From Planctomycetaceae bacterium (GTDB taxonomy: Bacteria > Planctomycetota > Planctomycetia > Pirellulales > Pirellulaceae), in assembly GCA_020638995.1 (NCBI GenBank), contig JACKHM010000002.1:806001-870000 (forward strand): DNA of 64,000 bases. Reading direction: 5' to 3'. This document shows positions 1 to 9,030 of this stretch, one piece after another (position 1 is the first letter of the stretch; the number at the start of each line of letters is the position of its first letter). The notes under the pieces were generated by a model that did no database searches, was not told the origin of the DNA, and worked only from the letters and a program-made list of their open reading frames with translations. Made by a program: the position numbers and the translations under genes.

Positions 1-99
1 GTGGCGAAGATTCGTGTTCTACAAAAAGACGCCGAGATCGCGACGAGCGACGGAGGCACTGTTGTCATTTCCCTTGGACAGGCGCTTGTTGAAGCGTAA
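1..99 (+). CDS. C-terminal end of an unknown protein (partial)
   Basis: Frame 1 is open from the first base to a TAA at 97-99 and encodes 32 residues ending in ISLGQALVEA. The first codon is GTG, but this is more likely the tail of a longer gene cut by the window edge than a 32-residue gene. No family can be recognised from so short a piece. Confidence 0.45.
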   Translation: MAKIRVLQKDAEIATSDGGTVVISLGQALVEA

Positions 100-368
100 T
101 CGAACCATCCAGCCGACGAGCCGACGAAGTGGCATCTGAGCCGTTGTCCGCTGGACCTTGGGATCCGCCGCGAAAGGGCAAATCATGACGGAGCATGACG
201 GCCATCGCGATCGCTAGCACCGACTCATCCGGTAAATCCGGGTGAATTGGATTTAACGAAGGCAACGGTTGAGCCGATTATTCCCAATGAGTGGATTCAG
301 CGGTAGCAGTCCGTCTGTTGCCTGCTATGGCCATGCGCGCCAGCAGATCACGAATGGGATTAGAAATA

Positions 369-3300
369 ATGCTCGACTCGATCATGGGAAACCTGAGTGG
401 GTTCGTCCTCCGCAGCTTAACGGCAAGCTTCTTAGCGTTATTGCTGGTGTCTGACGCGAGCGCACAGCCGTCCCTGCCCGCGGGAGCAAAAGCATACCAA
501 CTTCGCCATCGCGATGCAGCGGACATCGCGCCGCAACTTCGCACGATGCTGTCGGGAATCGGAGAAGGCTCGAGTGTCTATGTCGACAAAGAGTTGAATC
601 GTTTGGTCGTACAGGGATCAGCTCAATCGCAGCAAATTGCGGCAGATCTGGTCGGGGCGCTCGATCAACCCACAGTCGCTGCAACCATTGTGCCTCCGAT
701 CGCAGTCGCTCGAGCCTACCAAGCCGGTAGTCAGGACCCAAGGCAGCTTGCTCAAGCCTTGCAAAAGCAGTTTCCGTCTGCTCGCATCGAAGCAGACGTG
801 CGCACCGGGCAAGTCGTCGCCCTAGCGCCCGCGCCAACGCAGCGTCAGATCGCATCCGTCTTAGCGAGCTCCAATGCACGCCCAGCAACACCGGTTGGAC
901 AACCTGCCAAACCGCAAGGCTATCAACTTCAAAACAGGACTTGGCGCGAATTCGAATCGCAATTGCGACAGATGTGGGGTCAACGCTTAGCCCTATCTAC
1001 GACTCAAAGCGGTGAACTTGCGAGTATTGTGCTGGCCACATCGACTGGTCCTCGCTCCGTGATGCAGATCGACCGTCGCACGAACTTTATCAGTTTCGAC
1101 ATCGCTGGCAGCGAAGCTCACATATGGGAGCAAGTCGCACGAGCGATCGACCTTCCACGCGATACGACCGAGCTGACGCAACTGGTTACCGTTCATGATG
1201 CTGATCCCGACCAAGTACAGCGAGCGGTGGCCTTGGTTCAGGCTACATCGCCAATTGCTGCAGGCGACGAGAACGCCACGGCAACAGTACAACTCGGGAC
1301 CGGAAATCGGGCGCGTTGGGGTGGAGACTTGGTAGCGAATCTGTTTCAACCGGAGGCTCAAGCCGGTAACGAGCAAGCTCAGCAGCCACCAGCTCCAGTA
1401 CCGGGCGGCGAATCGCAGGTTGACGGTGACGAAGATGGTTCGGGACTTATCGGTCCGGTTCAAATAGAGTTCCTGGAGGGCATGGACGCGATCATGATCC
1501 GAGGGCACAAACGCGATGTCGAACGCGTGCGAAAGATCATCGAAGACATTGAACGGCTGAGCCAAGAGACGCAACCGTTGGTTGAAGTTTATCCGCTGGA
1601 GTTCGTAAACAGCCAAGCGGTCACGACGCTGGTCACCGAATTGTACGACGAGATACTTTCGCCTCGACAAGGCCAAGTCAGCATTCGAGCGTTGGTCGAA
1701 CCGAACGCAATTTTGTTGATTGGCCGCGAAGAGAGCGTCGCAGTCGTGAAGGACCTAATTGTGAAGTTGGACCGACCGATGGCGCCTTCGAGCCAATTTC
1801 AAGTGCTTCGTCTCAAGCACGTCTCGGCGATCGATGCAGAGACCGCCGTACGGAACTTCTTTGTCGAACGGCCGGGATCGGGTACGGACCTGCGTGCTGG
1901 CTTGGGAACGAGGGTTCAGGTTATCGCGGATTACCGCACGAACACGTTGATCGTGCAAGCAAGTCCCAGGGATCTGGGCGAAGTTAAACGATTGATCGAA
2001 ACCATAGACACCGAAGACCCGGCGGCCACCGCAGAGGTGCGAGTTTTCAAGCTTAAGAATTCGATGGCCGAAGATCTGGCTGAGGTATTGATGTCCGCAA
2101 TTGCTGGTGAAACACAGCAGACCGGTCAACAAGGACAACAGCAGGGTGGCGGTCAAACGCAGGCTGGCTCGCGACTGCCGTCGACGGCCCTCGAATTCAT
2201 GATGCTCGACCAACAAGGTGGGCGACTGTTGCGCAGCGGCGTCGTTTCCGACGTTCAGGTCAGCGCCGATGTGAATACCAACGCGCTGATCGTACGTGCG
2301 CCTGCCAAAAGCATGGAATTGATCGAAGCGCTGATCAACGAGTTGGATCAGATGCCTGATGCTGAAGCACAGTTGAAAGTCTTTACGATCATGAACGGCG
2401 ATGCCACCAGTTTGGCCGCCACGCTCCAGCAAGTCTTTGGCCAGAGTGTGACGATCGGACAGGGAACCGGAGGTGCGTTGGGCATCGCCTTTCGACAGCC
2501 GCAAACTCAGTTGACGACGACGGGCGGCGAGAACTCTTTGGTACCGCTCACGTTTGCGGTGGACGTTCGTACGAACAGCGTGATTGCCTCCGGTTCTGCG
2601 TCTGACCTCGAAGTCGTGGAAACCTTATTGCTGCGTTTGGACGAACAGGGGTTCACGACGAATCAAATCATCGTCTATCGCCTGAAGAACAACTCGTCCG
2701 ACTCCGTTGCCCAAGCGGTCAGAGATTACGTTACGGCTCAGCAGCAAACATTGAACCTGACGGTCAACTCGGGCTTGAGCACCACGCTCGATCAACTCGT
2801 CTTGCAAAGCACTGTCATCTCGGAGCCCATAAGCAACAGCGTCATCGTAGCCGCATCGCCGCGTTATATGGACTCAATCATGAACGCCATCCGCGATCTC
2901 GATGTCCGTCCGCCGATGGTAATGGTGCAGTGCCTGATTGCAGAAATTGACCTCAGCGACATTCACGAGTTTGGTGCCCAGTTCGGCTTGCAAGACTCTT
3001 TGCTTTTCGACCGTGGAATCGCGGGCACGAGTTCCAACCCGGGCTTTAACTTTGGTAACTCCGGGTTGCCAAATCTAGACGACTTCGCCCGCGGTGTCGT
3101 CGGAACACAGAGTCTTGCGGATCTGGGCGTGGGGCGAAATGGGTTCTTCGGGGGCGCGACGTCCCCCGGTGGTCTCGTATTGTCCGCAGCAAGTGATTCG
3201 GTAAACGTCTTGATTCGCGATCTGGAAGAAGAAGGGCGCGCACAGATTCTCAGTAGGCCACAAGTCATGGCGTTAAACAATCAACCGGCGTTCGTGCAAG

Positions 3301-4217
3301 TAGGACAAGACATCGCCCGATACGCCGGATCGACTGCGACCAATACCGGCGTAACGCAAAACGTGACCGATGTTCCAACAGGCTTGATCTTGAGTATCGA
3401 GCCGCGCATCAATGACGATGGCGTTGTGGTGATGACCGTCGACGCGGACAAATCTCAACTCGGGACGACCGGCGGGACGACGCTCTCCGACGGACAGGGT
3501 GGAACATTCACCGTGCAACCGATCAATCGTACAACTGCCCAAACGACCATCAGTGCGAAGAGTGGGCAAACGGTCGTGATTGGCGGGCTGATCACCAAGA
3601 GTGATGAGCTAACGTCGCGAGGCGTCCCGTATCTTCGAGACATCCCATGGGTCGGTGAACTCTTCAATTTTGACGCAAGTCGAACTCGAAGGACCGAGCT
3701 ACTCATCATCCTCACTCCGTACATTGTCTCGGAAGATGAAGACTACGAGATGATCAAGATGATGGAGTCGCAACGGATGAACTGGTGCTTGGGCGACGTC
3801 GTGAGCCTTGATGGTGAACGAGGCCTGATGAGCGGCGGTTGCATGCTGTGCGCCGAAGATGTGCCCACGCTGTTCCCCGATAGCGATCCGACCGGAGTTC
3901 AGTTCGCAGCCCGAGAACGCGATCACGACCATTCACACGAAGCACCCCAGCCCACGCCAGTGGCGTTGCCTCACGAGCAAACCAGCGGTCTGCAACGATC
4001 TGATCTTGACCAGCAACCACACTTGCAACCGTTGCCCGTACAGACGATCCCAGCGGGCTACAACCAATACGGACAACCCGTCTATCAGCAAAACCCAAGG
4101 TACGGCGCAACGCCCGCAGCCTACGTTCCAGCTCAGCAGCCGATGGCTCAACCACAACCGAATCAGCAACCACGAACCAGTTCCAAACCAGGATGGTTCC
4201 CGTTCAGCCGTAAGTAA
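369..4217 (+). CDS. Large secretin (GspD/PilQ superfamily)
   Basis: Outer-membrane secretin, expected to form the gated ring of a type II secretion or type IV pilus-like machine. I chose the ATG at 369 (1282 aa) because it is followed directly by a signal peptide (FVLRSLTASFLALLLV, cleavage near ASA-QP); upstream in-frame ATGs at 291 and 354 would only add an unlikely leader. Residues about 30-850 hold many repeats of the N1/NolW ring-building type, each with an 'RTN..IV.A' strand. Residues about 850-1118 are the secretin beta domain, with VPYLRDIPWVGELF and ILTPYIV near its end. The last ~160 residues are a Gln/Pro-rich tail with a Cys-containing segment (GGCMLCAED), unusual for the family. 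With many extra N repeats it is about twice the size of a typical GspD (600-750 aa). No ATPase or platform gene lies nearby in the window; a lipoprotein gene follows. Confidence 0.9.
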   Translation: MLDSIMGNLSGFVLRSLTASFLALLLVSDASAQPSLPAGAKAYQLRHRDAADIAPQLRTMLSGIGEGSSVYVDKELNRLVVQGSAQSQQIAADLVGALDQPTVAATIVPPIAVARAYQAGSQDPRQLAQALQKQFPSARIEADVRTGQVVALAPAPTQRQIASVLASSNARPATPVGQPAKPQGYQLQNRTWREFESQLRQMWGQRLALSTTQSGELASIVLATSTGPRSVMQIDRRTNFISFDIAGSEAHIWEQVARAIDLPRDTTELTQLVTVHDADPDQVQRAVALVQATSPIAAGDENATATVQLGTGNRARWGGDLVANLFQPEAQAGNEQAQQPPAPVPGGESQVDGDEDGSGLIGPVQIEFLEGMDAIMIRGHKRDVERVRKIIEDIERLSQETQPLVEVYPLEFVNSQAVTTLVTELYDEILSPRQGQVSIRALVEPNAILLIGREESVAVVKDLIVKLDRPMAPSSQFQVLRLKHVSAIDAETAVRNFFVERPGSGTDLRAGLGTRVQVIADYRTNTLIVQASPRDLGEVKRLIETIDTEDPAATAEVRVFKLKNSMAEDLAEVLMSAIAGETQQTGQQGQQQGGGQTQAGSRLPSTALEFMMLDQQGGRLLRSGVVSDVQVSADVNTNALIVRAPAKSMELIEALINELDQMPDAEAQLKVFTIMNGDATSLAATLQQVFGQSVTIGQGTGGALGIAFRQPQTQLTTTGGENSLVPLTFAVDVRTNSVIASGSASDLEVVETLLLRLDEQGFTTNQIIVYRLKNNSSDSVAQAVRDYVTAQQQTLNLTVNSGLSTTLDQLVLQSTVISEPISNSVIVAASPRYMDSIMNAIRDLDVRPPMVMVQCLIAEIDLSDIHEFGAQFGLQDSLLFDRGIAGTSSNPGFNFGNSGLPNLDDFARGVVGTQSLADLGVGRNGFFGGATSPGGLVLSAASDSVNVLIRDLEEEGRAQILSRPQVMALNNQPAFVQVGQDIARYAGSTATNTGVTQNVTDVPTGLILSIEPRINDDGVVVMTVDADKSQLGTTGGTTLSDGQGGTFTVQPINRTTAQTTISAKSGQTVVIGGLITKSDELTSRGVPYLRDIPWVGELFNFDASRTRRTELLIILTPYIVSEDEDYEMIKMMESQRMNWCLGDVVSLDGERGLMSGGCMLCAEDVPTLFPDSDPTGVQFAARERDHDHSHEAPQPTPVALPHEQTSGLQRSDLDQQPHLQPLPVQTIPAGYNQYGQPVYQQNPRYGATPAAYVPAQQPMAQPQPNQQPRTSSKPGWFPFSRK

Positions 4218-4231
4218 CTGTTGCGCCTGAG

Positions 4232-4327
4232 GTAGGCCGGGTCACGACCCGGCTTACGAATTACTTCGCTACTTTACTGCAAGCGAGTTACGAAAGAGCC
4301 TGTAGGCTGGGTCGCGACCCAGCCTAC
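4232..4327. repeat. Pair of REP-like palindromes with a 70-bp period
   Basis: Two palindromes begin at 4232 and 4302. The second is a perfect 26-bp palindrome whose left arm is GTAGGCTGGGTC, centred on GC. The first has the same arms with one G-T mismatch and centre AC. The DNA after each is also similar (GAATT, then TTCGCTACTTTA), so a unit of about 70 bp has been duplicated in tandem between the secretin stop and the lipoprotein start. In RNA each would form a strong 12-bp stem, so they may end or stabilise the secretin transcript. The GGGTC..GACCC core is shared with the palindrome beside the transposase at 51076-51087, but the outer arms differ. Confidence 0.75.
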
Positions 4328-4376
4328 GAATTTGTTTCGCTACTTTATCGCTATCGAATAACGAGAGAACATCGCC

Positions 4377-5426
4377 GTGACAAAACTCTATCTGGTCGCC
4401 ACGTTTGTCATGTTGATAGTTGCCTCTGGCTGCACCACCATCGACTCGGGCTGGCTGCCCAAGGCACCCTGGAACAAGAAAGACAAGGTTGTCGAGAGTG
4501 ACTACGACGCTCCGGTTCGGATGGCAGCAATTTGGACTCCGGACGTATTAACTCAACCTGGACTGCCAGCTTCACGCGGGTTCGGTGGTCGCTTGTATTT
4601 CTACAACCAGATGAACAAGCCCGTCAAAGTCGAGGGCCAGCTGGTCGTCTATGCTTATGACGATTCGGCCACCGAACAACAACGCGAGTCACCAGACCGC
4701 AAATACGCGTTTACTCCAGAACAATTCACCAACCATCACAGCGACTCTGAACTTGGCCCTTCGTACAGCGTCTGGCTCCCGTGGGACGGCATCACCAGTG
4801 GTGAGCAAATGGGCATCAGTCTGCTGCCCGTCTTCACTTCATCGAGCGGCAAGATTGTGATGGGCCAGCAAGCACTTAACCTGCTGCCTGGAAAGAAACG
4901 CGAGAGCGTGCCTGACGCTGGCCAACCAAGTACCTTGAGCCAGCGAGCTTCGACAGGAGTCCGTCCAGCTGCCTACCAGGACAATAGCCGAAATGTTCAA
5001 TCGACCGAGTTGGCGACCGCGGAAGCTCCGCCATCCCAACCCTCATTCACAACCACCACGATCAACTTACCAAAGGCGATGCAACAACGTGTGATCGAGG
5101 CCGCCCAGAATCGGATATCTGAGAAACCGATCGGCACCCCGGATCCAGAGCTGCTCGAAAAGGCACGCGCGACATTAGAACGGCTGCGAACTAATTCGCA
5201 GGACCGGGCAGAGGCAGGAGCTCCGGCGATGCCGTCACCGTCAGCTCGTTTCGCACCTCCGAGACCCCGGGTTCCATCATCGCCAACTTCTCTATCAGCC
5301 TTTTCTCATGCTCCGAGTCGACCTGTCCAGCCAGTACAGCGGTTCGATCCTCCATCGTCACTGCCACCGACTTTGCCGATGGCAACTGCGAAATTCGGGA
5401 CAAACGCTGAGCAAAGTTTGTACTAA
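4377..5426 (+). CDS. Putative outer-membrane lipoprotein, unknown function
   Basis: 349 aa with a GTG start. Residues 1-19 form a lipoprotein signal peptide with a lipobox ending VASGC (Cys19). Residues 20-180 look like a folded periplasmic domain (SRGFGGRLYFYNQMNKPVKVEGQ... region); the rest is Ser/Pro/Ala-rich. The gene follows the secretin by about 160 bp containing REP-like palindromes, so a partner or pilotin-like role is conceivable but unproven. Its last 236 bp overlap the 3' end of the BON-domain gene on the other strand, which probably explains the low-complexity, proline-rich C-terminus. No characterised family recognised. Confidence 0.75.
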   Translation: MTKLYLVATFVMLIVASGCTTIDSGWLPKAPWNKKDKVVESDYDAPVRMAAIWTPDVLTQPGLPASRGFGGRLYFYNQMNKPVKVEGQLVVYAYDDSATEQQRESPDRKYAFTPEQFTNHHSDSELGPSYSVWLPWDGITSGEQMGISLLPVFTSSSGKIVMGQQALNLLPGKKRESVPDAGQPSTLSQRASTGVRPAAYQDNSRNVQSTELATAEAPPSQPSFTTTTINLPKAMQQRVIEAAQNRISEKPIGTPDPELLEKARATLERLRTNSQDRAEAGAPAMPSPSARFAPPRPRVPSSPTSLSAFSHAPSRPVQPVQRFDPPSSLPPTLPMATAKFGTNAEQSLY

Positions 5427-5817
5427 CCGTGCTCGGAGCTGGCTGAGGGTGCGAGAATCCTAGCGTCATGCGAAAGCGAATTACCGGCTCTGGGGCGGTT
5501 TGAGCACCAAACTGGTTGCCAAAGCCGGTGTTTCCACGCCCAAAGCCGCCAAGCGCACCGAGGGCCCCTAGTCCTCCGATCCCACTACGACCGAGGGCTG
5601 ACCCGGTAACGGCAGCTTGGCCACCAAGAAAGTTTGTCGCCGCACCACCAATGAAGGCACTGTTGTCTCGCTGGATGGAAAAGTTTTCCGACTGACCGGT
5701 TTGGCCCGATATGTTGCCTGCCGCATTGGGGTCGTTCGTAGTCTGTTGAGCTTCGACTAGATGCGCATAGAAGAGTGCAATCGCGACTGCAATTGAGATT
5801 CTCGAAGCGTTACGCAT
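5191..5817 (-). CDS. Secreted BON-domain protein
   Basis: 208 aa, ATG start, with an N-terminal signal peptide (RISIAVAIALFYAHLVEA, cleavage before QQ). A Gly/Asn/Ala-rich linker with repeated GG/LG motifs (about residues 60-105) leads to a C-terminal BON domain, about residues 145-198, with the usual VTMEDRTAVLAGQVDSEHEK start and a glycine in the turn. BON domains bind phospholipid or pack on secretin/porin rings. The gene is convergent with the lipoprotein gene and overlaps it by 236 bp; its BON part lies entirely within the overlap. A role at the outer membrane with the nearby secretin is inference. Confidence 0.8.
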   Translation of the reverse strand: MRNASRISIAVAIALFYAHLVEAQQTTNDPNAAGNISGQTGQSENFSIQRDNSAFIGGAATNFLGGQAAVTGSALGRSGIGGLGALGALGGFGRGNTGFGNQFGAQTAPEPVIRFRMTLGFSHPQPAPSTVSTNFAQRLSRISQLPSAKSVAVTMEDRTAVLAGQVDSEHEKRLIEKLAMMEPGVSEVRNELTVTASPELLPLPGPAN

Positions 5818-6013
5818 TTCTGCTATCCTCTTTACAACAGGCTAAAACCCTAGCGACCCTAGAATCATATCGTCACACACCGTCACGCCCGTGGATCGCA
5901 GGCAGCGGCGTCTGATTGTAAGGGTTAAACATTTTCTAACGTGGCCATCACGCTCCTTCGTGATAAGTCTCCGACGCGGGGCCACAGCGGCGTGTGACAC
6001 AGCAATGGCTAGC

Positions 6014-7057
6014 CTACTCGATCGGAATCGAGAAATCACCCTTCATATCCCGCCAAACACAGTGAATGTGGTTCGCCGGGTTTCCGGCAGGATCAGGCTG
6101 CGTGTTGACGAATTCGATAAGGAATGTTGGGCCCTGGATGCGGTAGTAGTGTCCGATGCCCGGCTTGCTGGCTCCGGCCCATGCAAATCGAACATTTTCA
6201 GGTCCGGCCTTAACAATGGCATCGATCCGAGCATCGCGGATTTCCTTGGGCATGTTCTCCGCATAAGAACCTACGAGCTTCTTCATTGTTCCTTGCTGTG
6301 CTTCGTCAAGGTCGGTGAACTTGATGCCTACCTTCTCATCCGTGGGTGGTTGAGGCTCGCCAGCAGCTCGGATCTCGCTTGGCGCAGTGTCAGCGATCAC
6401 GGCTGCGGCCTTCTGCTCGGGGCTCAAAGAGTTCAACAGGTCAAACGCCAACTGCTCCTCCTTCTTGAGCACACGTGTTCCTTTAGGCAATCCGCCCTCC
6501 ACCTCATTCATCACGGTCGACGGATTCGAGGCAAAGAAGGTAGGAGTCGAAGACGTGATCTCGCCATCCTTAACAGTAAAATTCAGCGACAAGTGGTGCC
6601 CTTCGATACTTAGCCCCCAGTCTCCCTTTTCGCTGGGTGTTCCAAAGATCGTGAAATAATAACGGTCTGTTTCGCGCGCCCATTTATTCGAATTTCGCTC
6701 GTGTTCGAGTACATACAGAATATGCTCGAGTTGCATAATGCTCGTGGCCTTGCCATAGCCAATCTCACTCAATGTCGCTTGCAACAGGGCATGAGCCGCC
6801 TTGCGTTGAGGTTCGTTCATCTCTTTCAATTGCAATCCCTTACGGTACTCCTTCGGAATGAAGTGCCAATCAAAGCGTTCGGGTTTATCAAACGCTAAGA
6901 CTGCAATTGCTTTCTGCTCGTCGGTCAATGTGCCCACGAAAGCGGTTGCCTTGCCTGTCACATCCTCTCCCACGCCGCCAACTCGCCAATAGGCGGTACC
7001 CGCAGTGCCTATCAACAGCAACAAAATAACGGTGATGAATCGGAACGAAGGTTTCAT
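6014..7057 (-). CDS. Secreted DUF3500-family protein
   Basis: 347 aa from the ATG at 7057, which has an AGGAG ribosome binding site 10 nt upstream and opens a signal peptide or membrane anchor (FRFITVILLLLIGTAGTAYW). An upstream in-frame start at 7186 would give an unlikely leader. The whole body matches the DUF3500 layout: FDKPERFDWHFIP, RKGLQLKEM, then FTIFGTPSEKGDWGLSIEGHHLSLNF, and near the end RFAWAG and HYYRIQGPTFLIEFVNTQ followed by NHIHCVWRD. The many conserved His/Tyr/Trp residues suggest a ligand or metal site, but the function of the family is not known to me. The gene stands alone and is divergent from the polysaccharide locus. Confidence 0.85.
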   Translation of the reverse strand: MKPSFRFITVILLLLIGTAGTAYWRVGGVGEDVTGKATAFVGTLTDEQKAIAVLAFDKPERFDWHFIPKEYRKGLQLKEMNEPQRKAAHALLQATLSEIGYGKATSIMQLEHILYVLEHERNSNKWARETDRYYFTIFGTPSEKGDWGLSIEGHHLSLNFTVKDGEITSSTPTFFASNPSTVMNEVEGGLPKGTRVLKKEEQLAFDLLNSLSPEQKAAAVIADTAPSEIRAAGEPQPPTDEKVGIKFTDLDEAQQGTMKKLVGSYAENMPKEIRDARIDAIVKAGPENVRFAWAGASKPGIGHYYRIQGPTFLIEFVNTQPDPAGNPANHIHCVWRDMKGDFSIPIE

Positions 7058-7427
7058 GGTCGGAAGCTCCTGAACGAGGCGAGGATTCTGTTTGGCTGGA
7101 TGGCTGTCGGTGTGAAGCGACATGATACTCCGTGGCCTGCTCGGTCGAAAGCAGGAGCAGAGCGTCATCGTTCGTTGAGAAGGCACACACGCGTGTCAGC
7201 GCTACCACCGGAGTTGCCGAAACGCAACGTACGTATCGTTACAGCAACACGCACAGCCTGGACTCACGGGGCGAGCGGTCGACCCTAACCATCTACATAC
7301 ATAGGAGTTAGCAACCGGCAGTGATAGCCCGCACAAACACCGGGCACGAGGTTTGTTCTCTCCCGTTGCACGCCGGACCGGTTTAGTCCCGGTCACATTC
7401 GTAGAAATCTCTCCCGGGAGTCGCTAG
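7058..7427. other. Divergent intergenic region and 5' leader of the polysaccharide locus
   Basis: 370 bp between the divergent DUF3500 gene and the Wzz-like gene, so it should hold both promoters. Two hairpins precede the Wzz start on the plus strand: GCCCG/CGGGC at 7327-7345 and GACCGG/CCGGTC with a 7-nt loop at 7376-7394. They could be part of the mRNA leader, for example a target for CsrA-like or other post-transcriptional control, but neither loop shows a clear GGA. I see no coding sequence or convincing sigma-70 promoter here. Confidence 0.35.
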
Positions 7428-8891
7428 ATGATCCGTCAATCGCAACCATCCATGACGGCGCGTGACGTGTGCCGGATTTTGTTTCGCCATCGCTGGCGCG
7501 GCACTTTGTTCTTTCTGGCCGTCGTGGCAATCGCCGGCGTGGGCGTACTACTTATGCCGCGCAAGTATCAGTCCGAAGCAACCTTCTATATGAAGCCCGA
7601 CTTTCGAGTCGACCCGGCAGCTACCAACGAGACGCAAGTCGTTGCCTTCGATCCCGAGCGAGAAGGCGAAATGCGAAGCATTGTCACGCTTTTGGAAAGC
7701 CGGCTGTTGTTTGAACGCGTTGTTGACGCCCTAGGTCCCGAGAAGATATTCGAGAACGATCTAAAGACAGCACCGCTGGACATCGCCGTGGGCAGTGTGA
7801 TGGCGATGATACCGCAGTTTGGTGCGAAGTCAGAAAAGATCGAACGCGAAAAGGCTATCCGCCTGCTCATGAAGTCCATCGCGCTGGATCACGCGAAGAA
7901 ATCCCATGTCGTCACAGCGAGCTATAAATCCCGCTCTGCCGAACGGGCACAGGAAGTGTTAAGAGCCTACACCACCGCAGCGATGCAACAACATTTGGAC
8001 GCCAATCGAAATCCGAACAGTTTCGACTTTTTTCTCGAACAGGAATCGATTCTGAAGGAGAGGGTCCGCGAAGCGAATCAAGCTGTTCGAGATGTTAAGA
8101 ACGAGTTTGGACTCGTCTCGGTCGCGAGTCAACGCAAAGTTTTGGAGGATCATCTCAGCAACTTAGACAGAGAGATCCTGGCAACCGAGACTGCTCGGGC
8201 GGCGGTCGATGACAATATCCAAACGCTTCGTGCTCAGCTTCCCTTCGAGATGCAAAACCCGGACGCAGGCAGCGCTTTGTCCGTGTATTCGATCGATACC
8301 ATGCGAGGCCAACTGTACACACTGGAATTGCGCTATCGCGAACTCGTCGCTCGTTTCCAGGACACCCATCCACAAGTCGTGGCAACCAAAGAACAGCTCG
8401 ATGAAAGCAAGCTGGTGTTAAACCAACAACAACTCGTCAATGAACTCTCGAAGGCTGCCGGCCTGAGGTCCAAGCGAAATGCCTTGGAACAGGAAATCGC
8501 GGCGACGAAGCTCAAACTTAACGCAATGAATGAACAAGAGGTCACCATCGCCGAAGTAGAACGCAAAGCGGAAGAGGCTACTGCGAGCCATCGACTTGTG
8601 GTTCGAAAACTTGAACAAGCGAGAATCGATCAGCAGTTGGAGACCGGGCATATATCGAACCTGCGGCTGACCCAGGAACCCACTTTGATGGGAAAATCGC
8701 TGAGTCGAAAGGGGCTCTTGATCATTTCGATGGCTTTAATGGTTGGGTTGTTCGGTGCAATCGCAATCGCCTATGCGTCCGAGATGCTTGACGAGTCGCT
8801 AGCGACGACCAACGACATCGAGGCGAGTCTCGGCATCCCCGTCTTGGCTTCGCTTCCGCAAACGCGATCGCACCGCCTATCCATGAACTGA
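7428..8891 (+). CDS. Wzz/GumC-type polysaccharide chain-length determinant
   Basis: 487 aa, ATG start with GGGAG 8 nt upstream. The protein is an inner-membrane co-polymerase: cytoplasmic N-terminus, TM helix about residues 24-44 (LFFLAVVAIAGVGVLLM), a Wzz domain directly after (KYQSEATFYMKPDFR), a long periplasmic coiled coil (about 205-400), and a second TM helix about 428-450 leading to a short cytoplasmic tail (ATTNDIEASLGIPVLASLP), which is the typical contact site for a BY-kinase partner. It is the first gene of the 24-kb polysaccharide locus and is followed by the split-off kinase-like gene, the arrangement seen for CapA/CapB or Wzz plus separate kinase systems. It is expected to set polymer length together with the flippase and ligase encoded downstream. 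Confidence 0.88.
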   Translation: MIRQSQPSMTARDVCRILFRHRWRGTLFFLAVVAIAGVGVLLMPRKYQSEATFYMKPDFRVDPAATNETQVVAFDPEREGEMRSIVTLLESRLLFERVVDALGPEKIFENDLKTAPLDIAVGSVMAMIPQFGAKSEKIEREKAIRLLMKSIALDHAKKSHVVTASYKSRSAERAQEVLRAYTTAAMQQHLDANRNPNSFDFFLEQESILKERVREANQAVRDVKNEFGLVSVASQRKVLEDHLSNLDREILATETARAAVDDNIQTLRAQLPFEMQNPDAGSALSVYSIDTMRGQLYTLELRYRELVARFQDTHPQVVATKEQLDESKLVLNQQQLVNELSKAAGLRSKRNALEQEIAATKLKLNAMNEQEVTIAEVERKAEEATASHRLVVRKLEQARIDQQLETGHISNLRLTQEPTLMGKSLSRKGLLIISMALMVGLFGAIAIAYASEMLDESLATTNDIEASLGIPVLASLPQTRSHRLSMN

Positions 8892-9030
8892 CTGCGCTCG
8901 CTGGCCAAGCGGGTGGCACACACATGCGAAGGGCCAGCTCCGATCGAAGAACACATACTGCAGAACAGCGAGACCCAAAGACGTTATCAACCGCGCAATA
9001 TTCGCACCACGCTCCGAAGGGACACTCAGC

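Noticed and set aside
65..265. Minus-strand open frame of 66 codons (PDESVLAIAMAVML segment)
   Set aside because: It overlaps the end of the partial gene antisense, has no clear ribosome binding site and no family I can name.
5891..6613. Plus-strand open frame of 240 codons opposite the DUF3500 gene
   Set aside because: The opposite strand carries a complete DUF3500 pattern; this frame has none.
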